Shown here: positions 1 through 8,893 of the stretch, piece by piece | Numbering within the stretch: position 1 is the stretch's first letter | Layout: each line of letters starts with the position of its first letter | Assembly (NCBI GenBank): GCA_905235575.1 | Contig: CAJOLZ010000003.1 | Span: forward strand, 1 to 64,000 | Length of the DNA stretch: 64,000 nt | Source of the DNA: an uncultured Bacteroidaceae bacterium | Lineage (GTDB): Bacteria; Bacteroidota; Bacteroidia; Bacteroidales; Bacteroidaceae | Reading direction: 5' to 3' | Program-made: the position numbers and the translations under genes | The notes under the pieces: model-generated | Seen by the model: only the letters and a program-made list of their open reading frames with translations | Database searches by the model: none | What the model was told of the DNA's origin: nothing

Positions 1-2757
1 AGCCGCGAGAGTCATGGCACCGACTTTCTTGCCGAGTTCGGGCGTAGTGTAGCGGGCGGTCATGCCGTACTCGTATTCGTAGGCATTGAGGACGGAGAAG
101 TCGCGCATCTGCCCATTGGAGTGTCGCCAGCGTATCTCGCCCAGAGCACGGAGGTTCAGCCCTTTGTGGTCATACTGGATATGGGCGGCGGTTTTCAGGA
201 AGAGCGTATTGACGGTGTTCACGTGGCTGGTGGTCTCACCTGCTACCATGGCATGGTCCTTGGCGTGGTTCCAGTCGATACCGTTGTTCACGTGCCAGGT
301 CCAGTAGCCCTGCTGCCCGATTTTGCGGTCGGTGCTGAAGTTAGCATTGGCGGTATAAGTGCCGCTGATGTTCGTGGGCTGATAGGTATAGACGCCCGTA
401 GCGGGATTGTAAGTGACTGACTGCGAAACGGCGCGATGGAGATAGTAGAACTTGGCATCCAGGTAGTACATGCCCTGGCGAGGGGCCGTTAGGTCGGAGT
501 ATTCGGCACTGAGCGATGTATTTGCCGTTCCCTTCAGGCTGTGGTTGCCCAGTTTGACGATGAGGGGTCGACTGTCGTCGCGCCAGTCGATGCGGTCGAG
601 CAGTTCGGCGGGGGCATTCTTATAACCGGCGCTGAGACGGAAGTCGCGCTTGCTGTCCTTCCAGACGTGGCGGAACGAGGCGCTGGGGTCCAGGATGACG
701 GTCGTCTGCCGGGCTATGGTGTCAATAGACCCACGCTGATAACTGAGCCGTTCATGGACGACGGGCACGCCAATGCCGATGCTCCATCGCTGATAGCCCA
801 CCGTCATGTGGATTTGGGGGTGCATGTAGGTGCCGTGCTTCGACAGGCTCACGCCGGGCTTGTGTTCCCAGCGGCGGCGATGCAGGTCGTAGGAGTTCGA
901 CGGGTCGGTAATAGCCGTGAGAACGTCGAGTTGCGAGGGCAACAGAAGTGTGTCGGGATGATAGAGCCAGTCGTGGTTGTCGGTCACGGTGACATTTGTC
1001 CCGTCGCCTGCCGACAGTTGCAGGTCGTGGCCAAGTTCCTTGTGATAGGTGAACGATGCCCCGCCTCCCGACCAGCGGTTTCGGATGGAGCGTGCGTTAA
1101 GACTTTCTCCAGTGCCGGGGAGGGAACTGGTCTGGTACAGCGTACTTTCCTCCGTCTCCTCGTTTTCGTGGTTTACCCAGCCATAATAGAAAATGTGCTG
1201 CTTCTTTTCATTGAAGCGGACGGTGCCCTGCGCATCGGCGGCGAGGCCCCACGTTGTCCCTTCGTTCATGCCCACGATGCGCTGCAGGATGGTGAGCGAG
1301 TCGGCCCACTCCTCGAAGGCCGAACGCATGGAGCCGTCGCGATGGGCATAGCGGAAGTCGGCGGTGATGTACGTCCAGGGTTTCTTCAGCGTGAAGTCGT
1401 TGTGCAGGTTCAGGCGGTTGTTGCCCTGACGGTTGAAGGTTTCGGTCCGCGAGGTCGGCATCAGTCCGTCGAGATATTGCTCGCGACGCTGGCGAATGGT
1501 CTGCTCGTCGCTTGTGGAGGTGAATTCGGCACGGAAGTTTTCCTTCACCTTGTCCTCCTTGGCGTAGTAGGACAATTCCCCTGCCACACTGCGCGTCGTC
1601 AGTTCGGAACGCGGCATGGAGGCTGGTCGCCAACGGTCCTGCTGCCCGATGTGGCGCGTCTCGTTCACGTTGTTGATGTTGCCCAACAGCGTTGTGCGCA
1701 CCCGGTCGGTGAAGCCTAAGAGGAAACCACGGCCCAAGTAACGCTTCTCCGTACCGCCGGCAGCCTCCACGTTGGCAATGTAGCCCCGGCTGTATTCGTC
1801 CTTCAGGTTCACGTCCATCACATATTTCTTCGGCTCCACGTCATAGCCCAGAGCCTCGTTCTTGTCGGTCTGTTTCTCATAGACCTTCACCGTCTTCACG
1901 GTGTAGTAAGGCAGGTTCTCCATCAGGACACGCTTGTTGCCGCCGAAGAACGAGCGCGAGCCCAGCAGCAGTTCATCAACCTTGCGACCGTTGACGAATA
2001 TCTCGCCCTGCTCGTTCAGCGTCACGCCCGGCATCTGACGGATGAGGTCGCCCAGCATGGAACCCTGCGGCATCTGGAACGCCGTGGCATCATAGACGAG
2101 CGTGTCGCCACGCCAGAAGAACTTCACCTTGGTGGCCGCCACCACCACCTCCTTCATCGTCTGGCCCTGCATCTTACGCATACTCAGTTTGGGCACCTCC
2201 ACCTCCTGCTCTCCGGCAGGAACTGCCACGCGCTGCCACTGGTCGTCGTAGCCGTCGAGTTGAGCACGAACGAGGTACTCCTTCGGCAAACCGCTGACCT
2301 CAGCCGCATAGTGCGCCCCCACGAGGCGCATGTTGCGACCATAAAAGCGTGTCATCTGTGCCGAGTCCACGACTACGGTGCTATCCGTCCCCAAGACGGA
2401 GATACGAGCTTCGGGCAGGGGCATCTTCAGGAAGCCGTCCTCCACATATCCCCCGAGGACTATGGTTTGCAATCGTTGCTTTCGCTTGGCCTGCACGGTG
2501 ATGTGCCGTCCGTCCGCGTTCACCCTTACCGGCAGTCCCTTGCAGAGCCGCCGCACGTCGTCGGGCACGCTCTGGCCCTTCGGTCGGGCAGTAGTGCGGA
2601 GTTCCGTCAGTCCTTCGGTCATGATGTCGATGGTGTAGTCGGGGTGTTCGCGGGCTATCGCTTGCAGGGCCTCGATGAGGGATTCGACCTCTTGCTGCGC
2701 CGAAAGCGAGCTGGCCACTACCATTACATATATAATAAAGTGTGGGAGTCGTTTCAT
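1..2757 (-). CDS. TonB-dependent-receptor-like outer-membrane beta-barrel protein with N-terminal STN-like and carboxypeptidase-regulatory-like domains (C-terminus outside window)
   Basis: Manual reverse translation from ATG at 2757: MKRLPHFIIYVMVVASSLSAQQEVESLIEALQAIAREHPDYTIDIM...; plug-like 'MPQGSMLGDLIRQMPGVTLNEQGEIFVNGRKVDELLLGSRSFFGGN'; open to the window edge. Confidence 0.8.
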   Translation of the reverse strand, partial: MKRLPHFIIYVMVVASSLSAQQEVESLIEALQAIAREHPDYTIDIMTEGLTELRTTARPKGQSVPDDVRRLCKGLPVRVNADGRHITVQAKRKQRLQTIVLGGYVEDGFLKMPLPEARISVLGTDSTVVVDSAQMTRFYGRNMRLVGAHYAAEVSGLPKEYLVRAQLDGYDDQWQRVAVPAGEQEVEVPKLSMRKMQGQTMKEVVVAATKVKFFWRGDTLVYDATAFQMPQGSMLGDLIRQMPGVTLNEQGEIFVNGRKVDELLLGSRSFFGGNKRVLMENLPYYTVKTVKVYEKQTDKNEALGYDVEPKKYVMDVNLKDEYSRGYIANVEAAGGTEKRYLGRGFLLGFTDRVRTTLLGNINNVNETRHIGQQDRWRPASMPRSELTTRSVAGELSYYAKEDKVKENFRAEFTSTSDEQTIRQRREQYLDGLMPTSRTETFNRQGNNRLNLHNDFTLKKPWTYITADFRYAHRDGSMRSAFEEWADSLTILQRIVGMNEGTTWGLAADAQGTVRFNEKKQHIFYYGWVNHENEETEESTLYQTSSLPGTGESLNARSIRNRWSGGGASFTYHKELGHDLQLSAGDGTNVTVTDNHDWLYHPDTLLLPSQLDVLTAITDPSNSYDLHRRRWEHKPGVSLSKHGTYMHPQIHMTVGYQRWSIGIGVPVVHERLSYQRGSIDTIARQTTVILDPSASFRHVWKDSKRDFRLSAGYKNAPAELLDRIDWRDDSRPLIVKLGNHSLKGTANTSLSAEYSDLTAPRQGMYYLDAKFYYLHRAVSQSVTYNPATGVYTYQPTNISGTYTANANFSTDRKIGQQGYWTWHVNNGIDWNHAKDHAMVAGETTSHVNTVNTLFLKTAAHIQYDHKGLNLRALGEIRWRHSNGQMRDFSVLNAYEYEYGMTARYTTPELGKKVGAMTLAA

Positions 2758-2766
2758 CGTTCCTGA

Positions 2767-3366
2767 CTATTCATGGGTAACTGATTCCACAACCAACGTA
2801 TCTTCTCGCAACGTCAGCGTCAACCCCTCGAATCGATTCAGGCGACTGACAAAGTCCGTCAGCGAGTCGGCAGGGTTCCACGTCATGATAAGTCGCACCG
2901 CACGCGCTTCGTCGTTGCGGAACTGGACAGTCTTTCCGTAGTGAGCCGAGACGAAGGTGAGGATGCTGTCGAGGCACACGTCGTCGAAGCGGACGGAAGC
3001 CTGCCCGGCAGCCCTCGCAGGGGCTTCATCCGTTGCTATGGCTCCCATTGATGAATCCTCTGGCGCAGAAGCTGGAGATAGAAGGCGGATGGTAGCGTAC
3101 ACCAGCCCGCTGAGGAATACGACACCGAGGAAGACAGCGGCTATGCGGTATATCAACCCTCGCCTTTGAGCAGCCCGCCCGTGACGGATGGGAAGTGTGG
3201 GGGTATGCCGCTTTTCCCTTTGATATACTTTCTTGCAGTCAGCCATCAAATTGTAGGCTGTACGCACTTCATCGTCCGAGAGCAGTTCCTGCAACTGTGC
3301 CTCGGTCATTGCCTCCGGCTCGTCCATCAGCCGCAGCAGCGTCATTAGTTTGTCGTTCGTCTCCAT
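2767..3366 (-). CDS. FecR-like anti-sigma factor / DUF4974-type protein
   Basis: 199 aa, single TM segment (IAAVFLGVVFLSGLVYATI), C-terminal STN-like 'VRFDDVCLDSILTFVSAHYGKTVQF'; directly downstream of the ECF sigma gene. Confidence 0.7.
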   Translation of the reverse strand: METNDKLMTLLRLMDEPEAMTEAQLQELLSDDEVRTAYNLMADCKKVYQREKRHTPTLPIRHGRAAQRRGLIYRIAAVFLGVVFLSGLVYATIRLLSPASAPEDSSMGAIATDEAPARAAGQASVRFDDVCLDSILTFVSAHYGKTVQFRNDEARAVRLIMTWNPADSLTDFVSRLNRFEGLTLTLREDTLVVESVTHE

Positions 3367-3371
3367 GATCG

Positions 3372-3851
3372 TCAGGGATTGAAATGGTTTTTAATTCGCG
3401 TAATCGCAGCCACAAGATGCTTGTACACCGCCACTTCGCTGATGTCCAGCTCGGCAGCTATCTCACGATACTTCCGCTCCTCGCCGAAGCGCAGCTGGAA
3501 CACACGGCGCTGAGCCTCGGTCAGTCCCGTCAGAATGAAAGTCTGTAGGCGGTCGAGTCGCTCCGTCTCCTCGTCCTCTGTTGCCGTCGGCTGGTCAAGG
3601 GCATAGAGATGCGTCACCCGCTCCGTCAGCGTCTTACGGGCGAGAACGTTGCGGCAGCGGTTGCGCACGCTCTCACAGAGGTAGGCCAGTTCGCGGCCAG
3701 CCTCTACCTCGGGCAGGCGTCGCAGCAACTCGGCAAAGAGTTCGCTCACCACGTCCTGCGCCTCGGCATCGTCATAGAGCATGGCGCGAGCCTCGGCCAG
3801 CAGGCGGGCATGGTGTTGTCGGAACAGCTTTTCCAGTGTACTCTGATTCAT
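3372..3851 (-). CDS. RNA polymerase ECF-type sigma-70 factor
   Basis: 159 aa; 'LFRQHHARLLAEARAMLYDDAEAQDVVSELFAELL' region 2 and 'LTEAQRRVFQLRFGEERKYREIAAELDISEVAVYKHLVAAITRIK' region 4. Confidence 0.9.
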   Translation of the reverse strand: MNQSTLEKLFRQHHARLLAEARAMLYDDAEAQDVVSELFAELLRRLPEVEAGRELAYLCESVRNRCRNVLARKTLTERVTHLYALDQPTATEDEETERLDRLQTFILTGLTEAQRRVFQLRFGEERKYREIAAELDISEVAVYKHLVAAITRIKNHFNP

Positions 3852-4192
3852 CTTTCGTTGCTTACGTTTTATCTTAGAGACAAACGAATGCTTCGTTTTC
3901 CTAACCTCTATAACGCAAAAAGGCGTTTATTTGGTATATTCAGTCCTTTTTCTTAGCATCCAGATGATAGGTGAAACTGATGCCGATGTAGTGGTGGCGG
4001 AAGTCGTGCCACGAGGTGGTCTGCTTGCTCACGATGAGGCATAGTAAGAGTAGGATGCGGAGCCATCCGCATCGAAAGAGATAAACCCGAATCGGTCATT
4101 AGAGATTTGGGTTAAAAGATATTTTTCCACCCATTTTCCATCTTATGGGGTGGAAAAGTACATTGTAAAATAGCCAAACAACTTCATTTATT

Positions 4193-4272
4193 CGCACCGT
4201 GGTGCGACGGGCGTCGCAGCGTGCTGCGCAGGCTGTCGCAACGTGGTGCGACATGCGTAGGACTGCGGTGCG
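4193..4272. repeat. 80-bp four-unit dyad element, copy 1
   Basis: CGCACCGTGGTGCG-8-CGCAGCGTGCTGCG-8-CGCAACGTGGTGCG-8-AGGACTGCGGTGCG; exact 22-bp period. Confidence 0.9.
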
Positions 4273-4415
4273 TTTTCGGATGATGCTTTTCTGAGAAAAT
4301 GTAACCAGCTTGCAGAGAGGAAGGTGTTTCTTTCCGGAGACGACGCTCACAACGCGCTTGCTGCTTTCGAGAAACAATTTCGCCCCGATTTACGTTAATT
4401 CTCAAAAATCGCTCG

Positions 4416-4443
4416 TTTGTTACAACCTTTTTGTGTAACTTTG
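4416..4443 (+). promoter_or_regulatory. Bacteroidota-type promoter (-33 TTTG / -7 TAACTTTG)
   Basis: TTTG at 4416 and TAACTTTG at 4436-4443, 32 bp upstream of the ATG at 4475. Confidence 0.6.
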
Positions 4444-4474
4444 TGCCCAAAATGCAAAACAACATTTATATCGT

Positions 4475-6166
4475 ATGAAGAAATTTCAGATTTTCCTGAT
4501 GGCAGCCGCATCTGCAGCCGTGCTGACATCGTGCGGCAAGCTCGGTAACCTGAGCGCCGACAATTTCAAAGTGACACCCACACCGCTGGAAGCAGTGGGC
4601 AATCAGGTGCCCGCAACCATCAACGGCACTTTCCCCCAGAAGTATATGAAGAAGAAGGCCGTGGTGACCGTGACACCCGTGCTGAAGTATGAAGGCGGCG
4701 AGGCCGTGGGCCAAAGCGCTACGTTCCAGGGCGAGAAGGTGGAAGGCAACGCCACCACCGTGCAGTATAAGGTGGGCGGAACGTACACGATGAAGAGCAC
4801 CTTCGCCTACGCAGACCCCATGATTCAGAGCGAACTCTATGCCCGCTTCGACGCCAAGAAGGGCAAGAAGAAGGTGTCTATCCCCGAGGTGAAGATTGGC
4901 TACGGCGTGATAGCCACCAGCCAGCTGCTGAACCGCTGCAACATCACAGCCGCAACGGCTCCCGACGCCTATCAGCGCATCATCGAACAGAAGCAGGAGG
5001 CCAACATCAAGTTCCTCATCAACCAGGCCACACTCCGCAGCAGCGAACTGGGCTCGACGAGCGTGAAGGACCTGAGCAAGATACTGAAGGAAATTAATGA
5101 CAACCAGGAGGAGCGCGCGCTGAACAGCATCGAAGTGAGCGCATACGCCAGCCCCGACGGTCGATACAGCCTGAACGAGAAACTGGCCGAGAAGCGACAG
5201 AACGTCAGCGCCGACTACATGAAGAAGGAACTGAAGAAACTGAAGATGAACGCCGACGTGGACACCAAGTTCACCGCCGAGGACTGGGAAGGCTTCCAGG
5301 AACTCATCTCGAAGAGCAACCTGCAGGACAAGGATGTCATTCTGCGCGTACTCTCCATGTATCAGGACCCCGAGGAGCGCGAGCAGCAAATCAGCAACAT
5401 GAGCGCCGTATACACCGATATCAAGGAGGGCATCCTGCCCGAACTGCGCCGTGCACGCCTCATTGTGAAGTACGATGTCATCGGTCGCAGCGACGAGCAG
5501 ATACTCGCTCAGTATAAACAAGACCCCTCGAAACTCAGCGTAGAAGAACTGCTCTACGGAGCCAACAAACTGGTGAGCACCGAGGAGGAGAAGACACAGT
5601 GGAACAACACAATTGCCAAGCAGTATCCCAGCGACTACCGTGCACTGAACAACCTGGCACAGCAGGCACTCACAAAGGGCGACCAGCAGACTGCAAAGAC
5701 CCTGCTGGAGCAGGCTAAGAAGGTGAGCAGCAGTGCCAGCGAGGTGAACACCAACCTGGGACTCATCGCACTGAAGAACGGCGACATCGCAGCAGCCGAG
5801 ACCTATCTGGCACAAGGCAGCGGCGCCGACACCTTCAAGGAAGTGATGGGCAACCTGAACATCGCCAAGGGTAACTACACACAGGCTGCTGCCGACCTGG
5901 CCAACACTAACACCAACAGCGCCGCCCTGGCTCAGATTCTGGCCAAGGACTATGCTCGCGCCAAGAACACACTGGCAAACATCAAGAACACCGACGCCAC
6001 CACCGACTACCTGAAGGCCGTGCTGGCAGCACGCACCGGCGACGCCACGACACTGGCCAACAGCCTGAAGAGCGCCATCGCAAAGGACAGCTCGCTGGCT
6101 GACCGCGCTGCGAAGGACTTGGAGTTTGCAAGCTACGCAAACACCGTTAAGTCCCTCGTCAAGTAA
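4475..6166 (+). CDS. Lipoprotein with OmpA-like and tetratricopeptide regions
   Basis: 563 aa; lipobox 'AAVLTSCG'; 'SIEVSAYASPDGRYSLNEKLAEKRQNVSADYMKKEL' OmpA-like; TPR-like 'ALNNLAQQALTKGDQQTAKTLLEQAKK'. Confidence 0.8.
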   Translation: MKKFQIFLMAAASAAVLTSCGKLGNLSADNFKVTPTPLEAVGNQVPATINGTFPQKYMKKKAVVTVTPVLKYEGGEAVGQSATFQGEKVEGNATTVQYKVGGTYTMKSTFAYADPMIQSELYARFDAKKGKKKVSIPEVKIGYGVIATSQLLNRCNITAATAPDAYQRIIEQKQEANIKFLINQATLRSSELGSTSVKDLSKILKEINDNQEERALNSIEVSAYASPDGRYSLNEKLAEKRQNVSADYMKKELKKLKMNADVDTKFTAEDWEGFQELISKSNLQDKDVILRVLSMYQDPEEREQQISNMSAVYTDIKEGILPELRRARLIVKYDVIGRSDEQILAQYKQDPSKLSVEELLYGANKLVSTEEEKTQWNNTIAKQYPSDYRALNNLAQQALTKGDQQTAKTLLEQAKKVSSSASEVNTNLGLIALKNGDIAAAETYLAQGSGADTFKEVMGNLNIAKGNYTQAAADLANTNTNSAALAQILAKDYARAKNTLANIKNTDATTDYLKAVLAARTGDATTLANSLKSAIAKDSSLADRAAKDLEFASYANTVKSLVK

Positions 6167-7192
6167 GTGAGACGTCTCGCCTGTTATATAGCCCTACTGC
6201 TCGCCCTGCTCAGTTGCAGCAATCACCCCGGACAAGTACGTCTGAAGGGGAACTTTGCCCATCTTGAGCAGGGCGAGTTCTATATCTACAGCACCGACTA
6301 CGGGCTGGACCGTGTCGACACGCTGAGCATCCAGAACGGAAGCTTCGTCTATACACTGCCACTCAACGGCGAGGCCACGCTTCACCTGCTCTACCCCAAC
6401 TACTCGCACCTCGCCATCTTTGCCGAGTCGGGTAAAGACATCAAGATAGAAGGCGACGCGCGCAACCTGAGCGAAGTGAAAGTGAGCGGCACACCCGACA
6501 ACGAGCTATACACACAGTTCCGCCGCGCCACACGCGAGATGAACCTTGCAGACACACGCAACGAGGCACGCCGGATGATAATGGAGCACGCAGACCGCGC
6601 CGTCAGCAAATACCTCTTCAAGGAATACTTCCTGCGCACAGACAGCGTACGCAACGAAGAGGTGCGCGCACTCTACGACACCCTCTGCCATGCACGTCCC
6701 GAAGACCTCGACCTGCATATGCTCTCGTCCGAGATACGCTCTCACGCTCTGCTCGCACCGGGTCAACCGCTGCCCAACTTCGAATGGGAAATGCAGCTGC
6801 TGAAGAAAGGCGAGCCCGTCGACACAATCGTCCGCAGCAAAGACTACGAGGGGAAATATCTGCTCATTGCCTTCTGGGCCGGATGGAAGAGCGGCTCACA
6901 GTCGGCCCACTACCGCTCACGACGGCTGCGTCGCGAGATGCGAGACTCGCTCCACATCCTCACCTATTCGCTCGACTACAACAAGAAACATATGCTGTTT
7001 ACCGAGGAGCGCGACACCGTCAACTATCCGAACTATTGCGACTTTCTGTGCTGGGGCAGCCCCTATGTGCAGCAATGGGGCATACGCACACTGCCCTACT
7101 TCATCTTTGTAGGCCCAGACCAACGCATAATCGCCAGCGGAAACGAGTGGGTCACCGATATTGCTCCCAAAACGATTCCACTATGCTTGTAA
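6167..7192 (+). CDS. Lipoprotein with DUF4369-like and thioredoxin-like regions
   Basis: 341 aa, GTG start; 'LLALLSCSN' lipobox; 'GNFAHLEQGEFYIYSTDYGLDRVDTLSIQNGSFVYTLPL' typical of DUF4369; C-terminal thioredoxin-fold pattern. Confidence 0.65.
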   Translation: MRRLACYIALLLALLSCSNHPGQVRLKGNFAHLEQGEFYIYSTDYGLDRVDTLSIQNGSFVYTLPLNGEATLHLLYPNYSHLAIFAESGKDIKIEGDARNLSEVKVSGTPDNELYTQFRRATREMNLADTRNEARRMIMEHADRAVSKYLFKEYFLRTDSVRNEEVRALYDTLCHARPEDLDLHMLSSEIRSHALLAPGQPLPNFEWEMQLLKKGEPVDTIVRSKDYEGKYLLIAFWAGWKSGSQSAHYRSRRLRREMRDSLHILTYSLDYNKKHMLFTEERDTVNYPNYCDFLCWGSPYVQQWGIRTLPYFIFVGPDQRIIASGNEWVTDIAPKTIPLCL

Positions 7193-8730
7193 AAGTCCTG
7201 AGCGCATGCCTGCAAGGTCTGCAGGCCACCCCTGTAACCATCGAGGTGAACTCCACCCGAGGCATACGTTTCGTTCTCGTAGGCCTGCCCGACAGTGCCG
7301 TCAAGGAGAGCCACGAGCGCATCATGGCTGCCATCGAGAACAGTGGATACCCCTTCCCCACACGTGCCATCACCATCAACCTTGCACCTGCCGACATACG
7401 CAAGGAGGGCTCGGGCTTCGACCTCCCACTTGCCATCGGCATACTGGCCACCGAAAACCATATCAACACGCAACTCCTCTCGCGCTACATGATGGTGGGC
7501 GAACTCAGCCTGGACGGCTCCGTCATGCCCATCAAGGGCGCACTGCCCATTGCCATCAAGGCACGCGAAATGGGATTCGAAGGACTCTTCGTACCTGAAC
7601 AGAACGTGCGCGAAGCAGCTGTGGTGAATAATCTCAACGTCTACGGTGTGCGTCATTTCAATCAGGTGGTAGGACACCTCAACGGCATGGAGATTCTGGA
7701 GCCGACACACGTCGACACACGCGCCGAATTCTATGCACAGCAGGCCACTTTCGACTTCGATTTCTCGGACGTGAAGGGACAGGAACAGGTGAAACGCGCG
7801 CTCGAGATAGCTGCCGCCGGAGGACACAATCTGATTATGATCGGTCCGCCGGGAAGCGGAAAGAGCATGTTGGCCAAACGTCTGCCCGGCATCATGCCGC
7901 CGCTCACGCTGCAGGAGAGTCTCGAGACCACACAGATACACTCCGTGGCAGGCAATCTGCCGGCCGGATGCTCGCTCATCGCCCATCGCCCCTTCCGTGC
8001 GCCGCACCACACCATCTCTCCCGTGGCCCTCGTGGGCGGCGGTCAGAACGCACAACCCGGCGAGATAAGTCTGGCACACAACGGCGTGCTTTTTCTGGAC
8101 GAGCTGCCCGAATTTCCCCGACAGGTGCTCGAAGTGATGCGCCAACCGCTCGAAGACCGGCAAATCAACATTTCGCGCGCAAAATACAGCATCAACTACC
8201 CCGCCTCGTTCATGTTCGTGGCTTCCATGAATCCCTGCCCCTGCGGCTATTTCGGAGACCCCACCCACCACTGCGTATGCACGCCGGGACAGGTGAGCCG
8301 ATACCTTTCGAAAATCAGCGGTCCCCTGCTCGACCGCATCGACATCCACTGCGAGATACAGGCCGTGCCCTTCGCACAGCTCTCCCAGATGCAGCCCGGC
8401 GAACCATCGACAGCCATCCGCGAACGCGTCATACGGGCACGCAAGATACAAGAGGAGCGGTTCCGCAAGCATAAAGGCATCCACTGCAACGCGCAGATGA
8501 CCGAGAAGATGCTTCACCAGTTTGCCGAGCCCGACGCGAAGAGCCTCGAAATGCTCCGCTCGGCCATGGAGCGCCTCTCACTCTCGGCCCGCGCATACAG
8601 CCGCATTCTGAAGGTGGCACGCACCATCGCCGACCTTGCCGGCAGCGAGCAGGTGGAAAGCACACACATCGCCGAAGCCATCGGATACCGCAGCCTCGAC
8701 CGCGGAGATTGGGCTGAGCGAGGGGGATAA
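7183..8730 (+). CDS. comM: YifB/ComM-family magnesium chelatase-like AAA+ ATPase
   Basis: MLVKVLSACLQGLQATPVTIEVNSTRGIRFVLVGLPDSAVKESHERI...; Walker A 'GPPGSGKSMLAKRLP'. The ORF-track start at 6784 is too long; ATG at 7183 overlaps the previous stop. Confidence 0.9.
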   Translation: MLVKVLSACLQGLQATPVTIEVNSTRGIRFVLVGLPDSAVKESHERIMAAIENSGYPFPTRAITINLAPADIRKEGSGFDLPLAIGILATENHINTQLLSRYMMVGELSLDGSVMPIKGALPIAIKAREMGFEGLFVPEQNVREAAVVNNLNVYGVRHFNQVVGHLNGMEILEPTHVDTRAEFYAQQATFDFDFSDVKGQEQVKRALEIAAAGGHNLIMIGPPGSGKSMLAKRLPGIMPPLTLQESLETTQIHSVAGNLPAGCSLIAHRPFRAPHHTISPVALVGGGQNAQPGEISLAHNGVLFLDELPEFPRQVLEVMRQPLEDRQINISRAKYSINYPASFMFVASMNPCPCGYFGDPTHHCVCTPGQVSRYLSKISGPLLDRIDIHCEIQAVPFAQLSQMQPGEPSTAIRERVIRARKIQEERFRKHKGIHCNAQMTEKMLHQFAEPDAKSLEMLRSAMERLSLSARAYSRILKVARTIADLAGSEQVESTHIAEAIGYRSLDRGDWAERGG

Positions 8731-8787
8731 AGTCCTCCGTATCCAGAGAGCAAACCCTGCTTCTGGACTGACAATGGGTTTAACATA

Positions 8788-8818
8788 AAGCACGCCGCAA
8801 AACGCAGCGTGCTTTTTT
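8788..8818 (+). terminator. Intrinsic terminator after comM, its right arm embedded in repeat copy 2
   Basis: AAGCACGC cgcaaaacgca GCGTGCTT followed by T-run. Confidence 0.75.
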
Positions 8819-8882
8819 GATAAACGCACCGTGGTGCGACGGGCGTCGCAGCACGGTGCGTTGCCTGTCGCACCACGGTGCG
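8803..8882. repeat. 80-bp four-unit dyad element, copy 2 (inverted polarity)
   Basis: CGCAGCGTGCTTTT-8-CGCACCGTGGTGCG-8-CGCAGCACGGTGCG-8-CGCACCACGGTGCG; 22-bp period; first unit coincides with the terminator arm. Confidence 0.85.
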
Positions 8883-8893
8883 TCAGAGAGCGT

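Noticed and set aside
541-1719. 392-aa plus-strand ORF
   Set aside because: Shadow of the beta-barrel receptor encoded on the minus strand
4193-4272. CRISPR array interpretation of the periodic repeats
   Set aside because: 14-bp repeats with 8-bp partly conserved spacers, only four units, dispersed at 11 loci and no cas genes
4466-5815. 449-aa antisense ORF opposite the OmpA/TPR lipoprotein
   Set aside because: Shadow frame of a clearly coding gene, low-complexity Leu/His/Val-rich composition, no recognisable motif
8803-8882. Simple VNTR / slippage repeat interpretation
   Set aside because: Unit number and 22-bp phase are constant across eleven loci and copies have polarity with position-specific outer units
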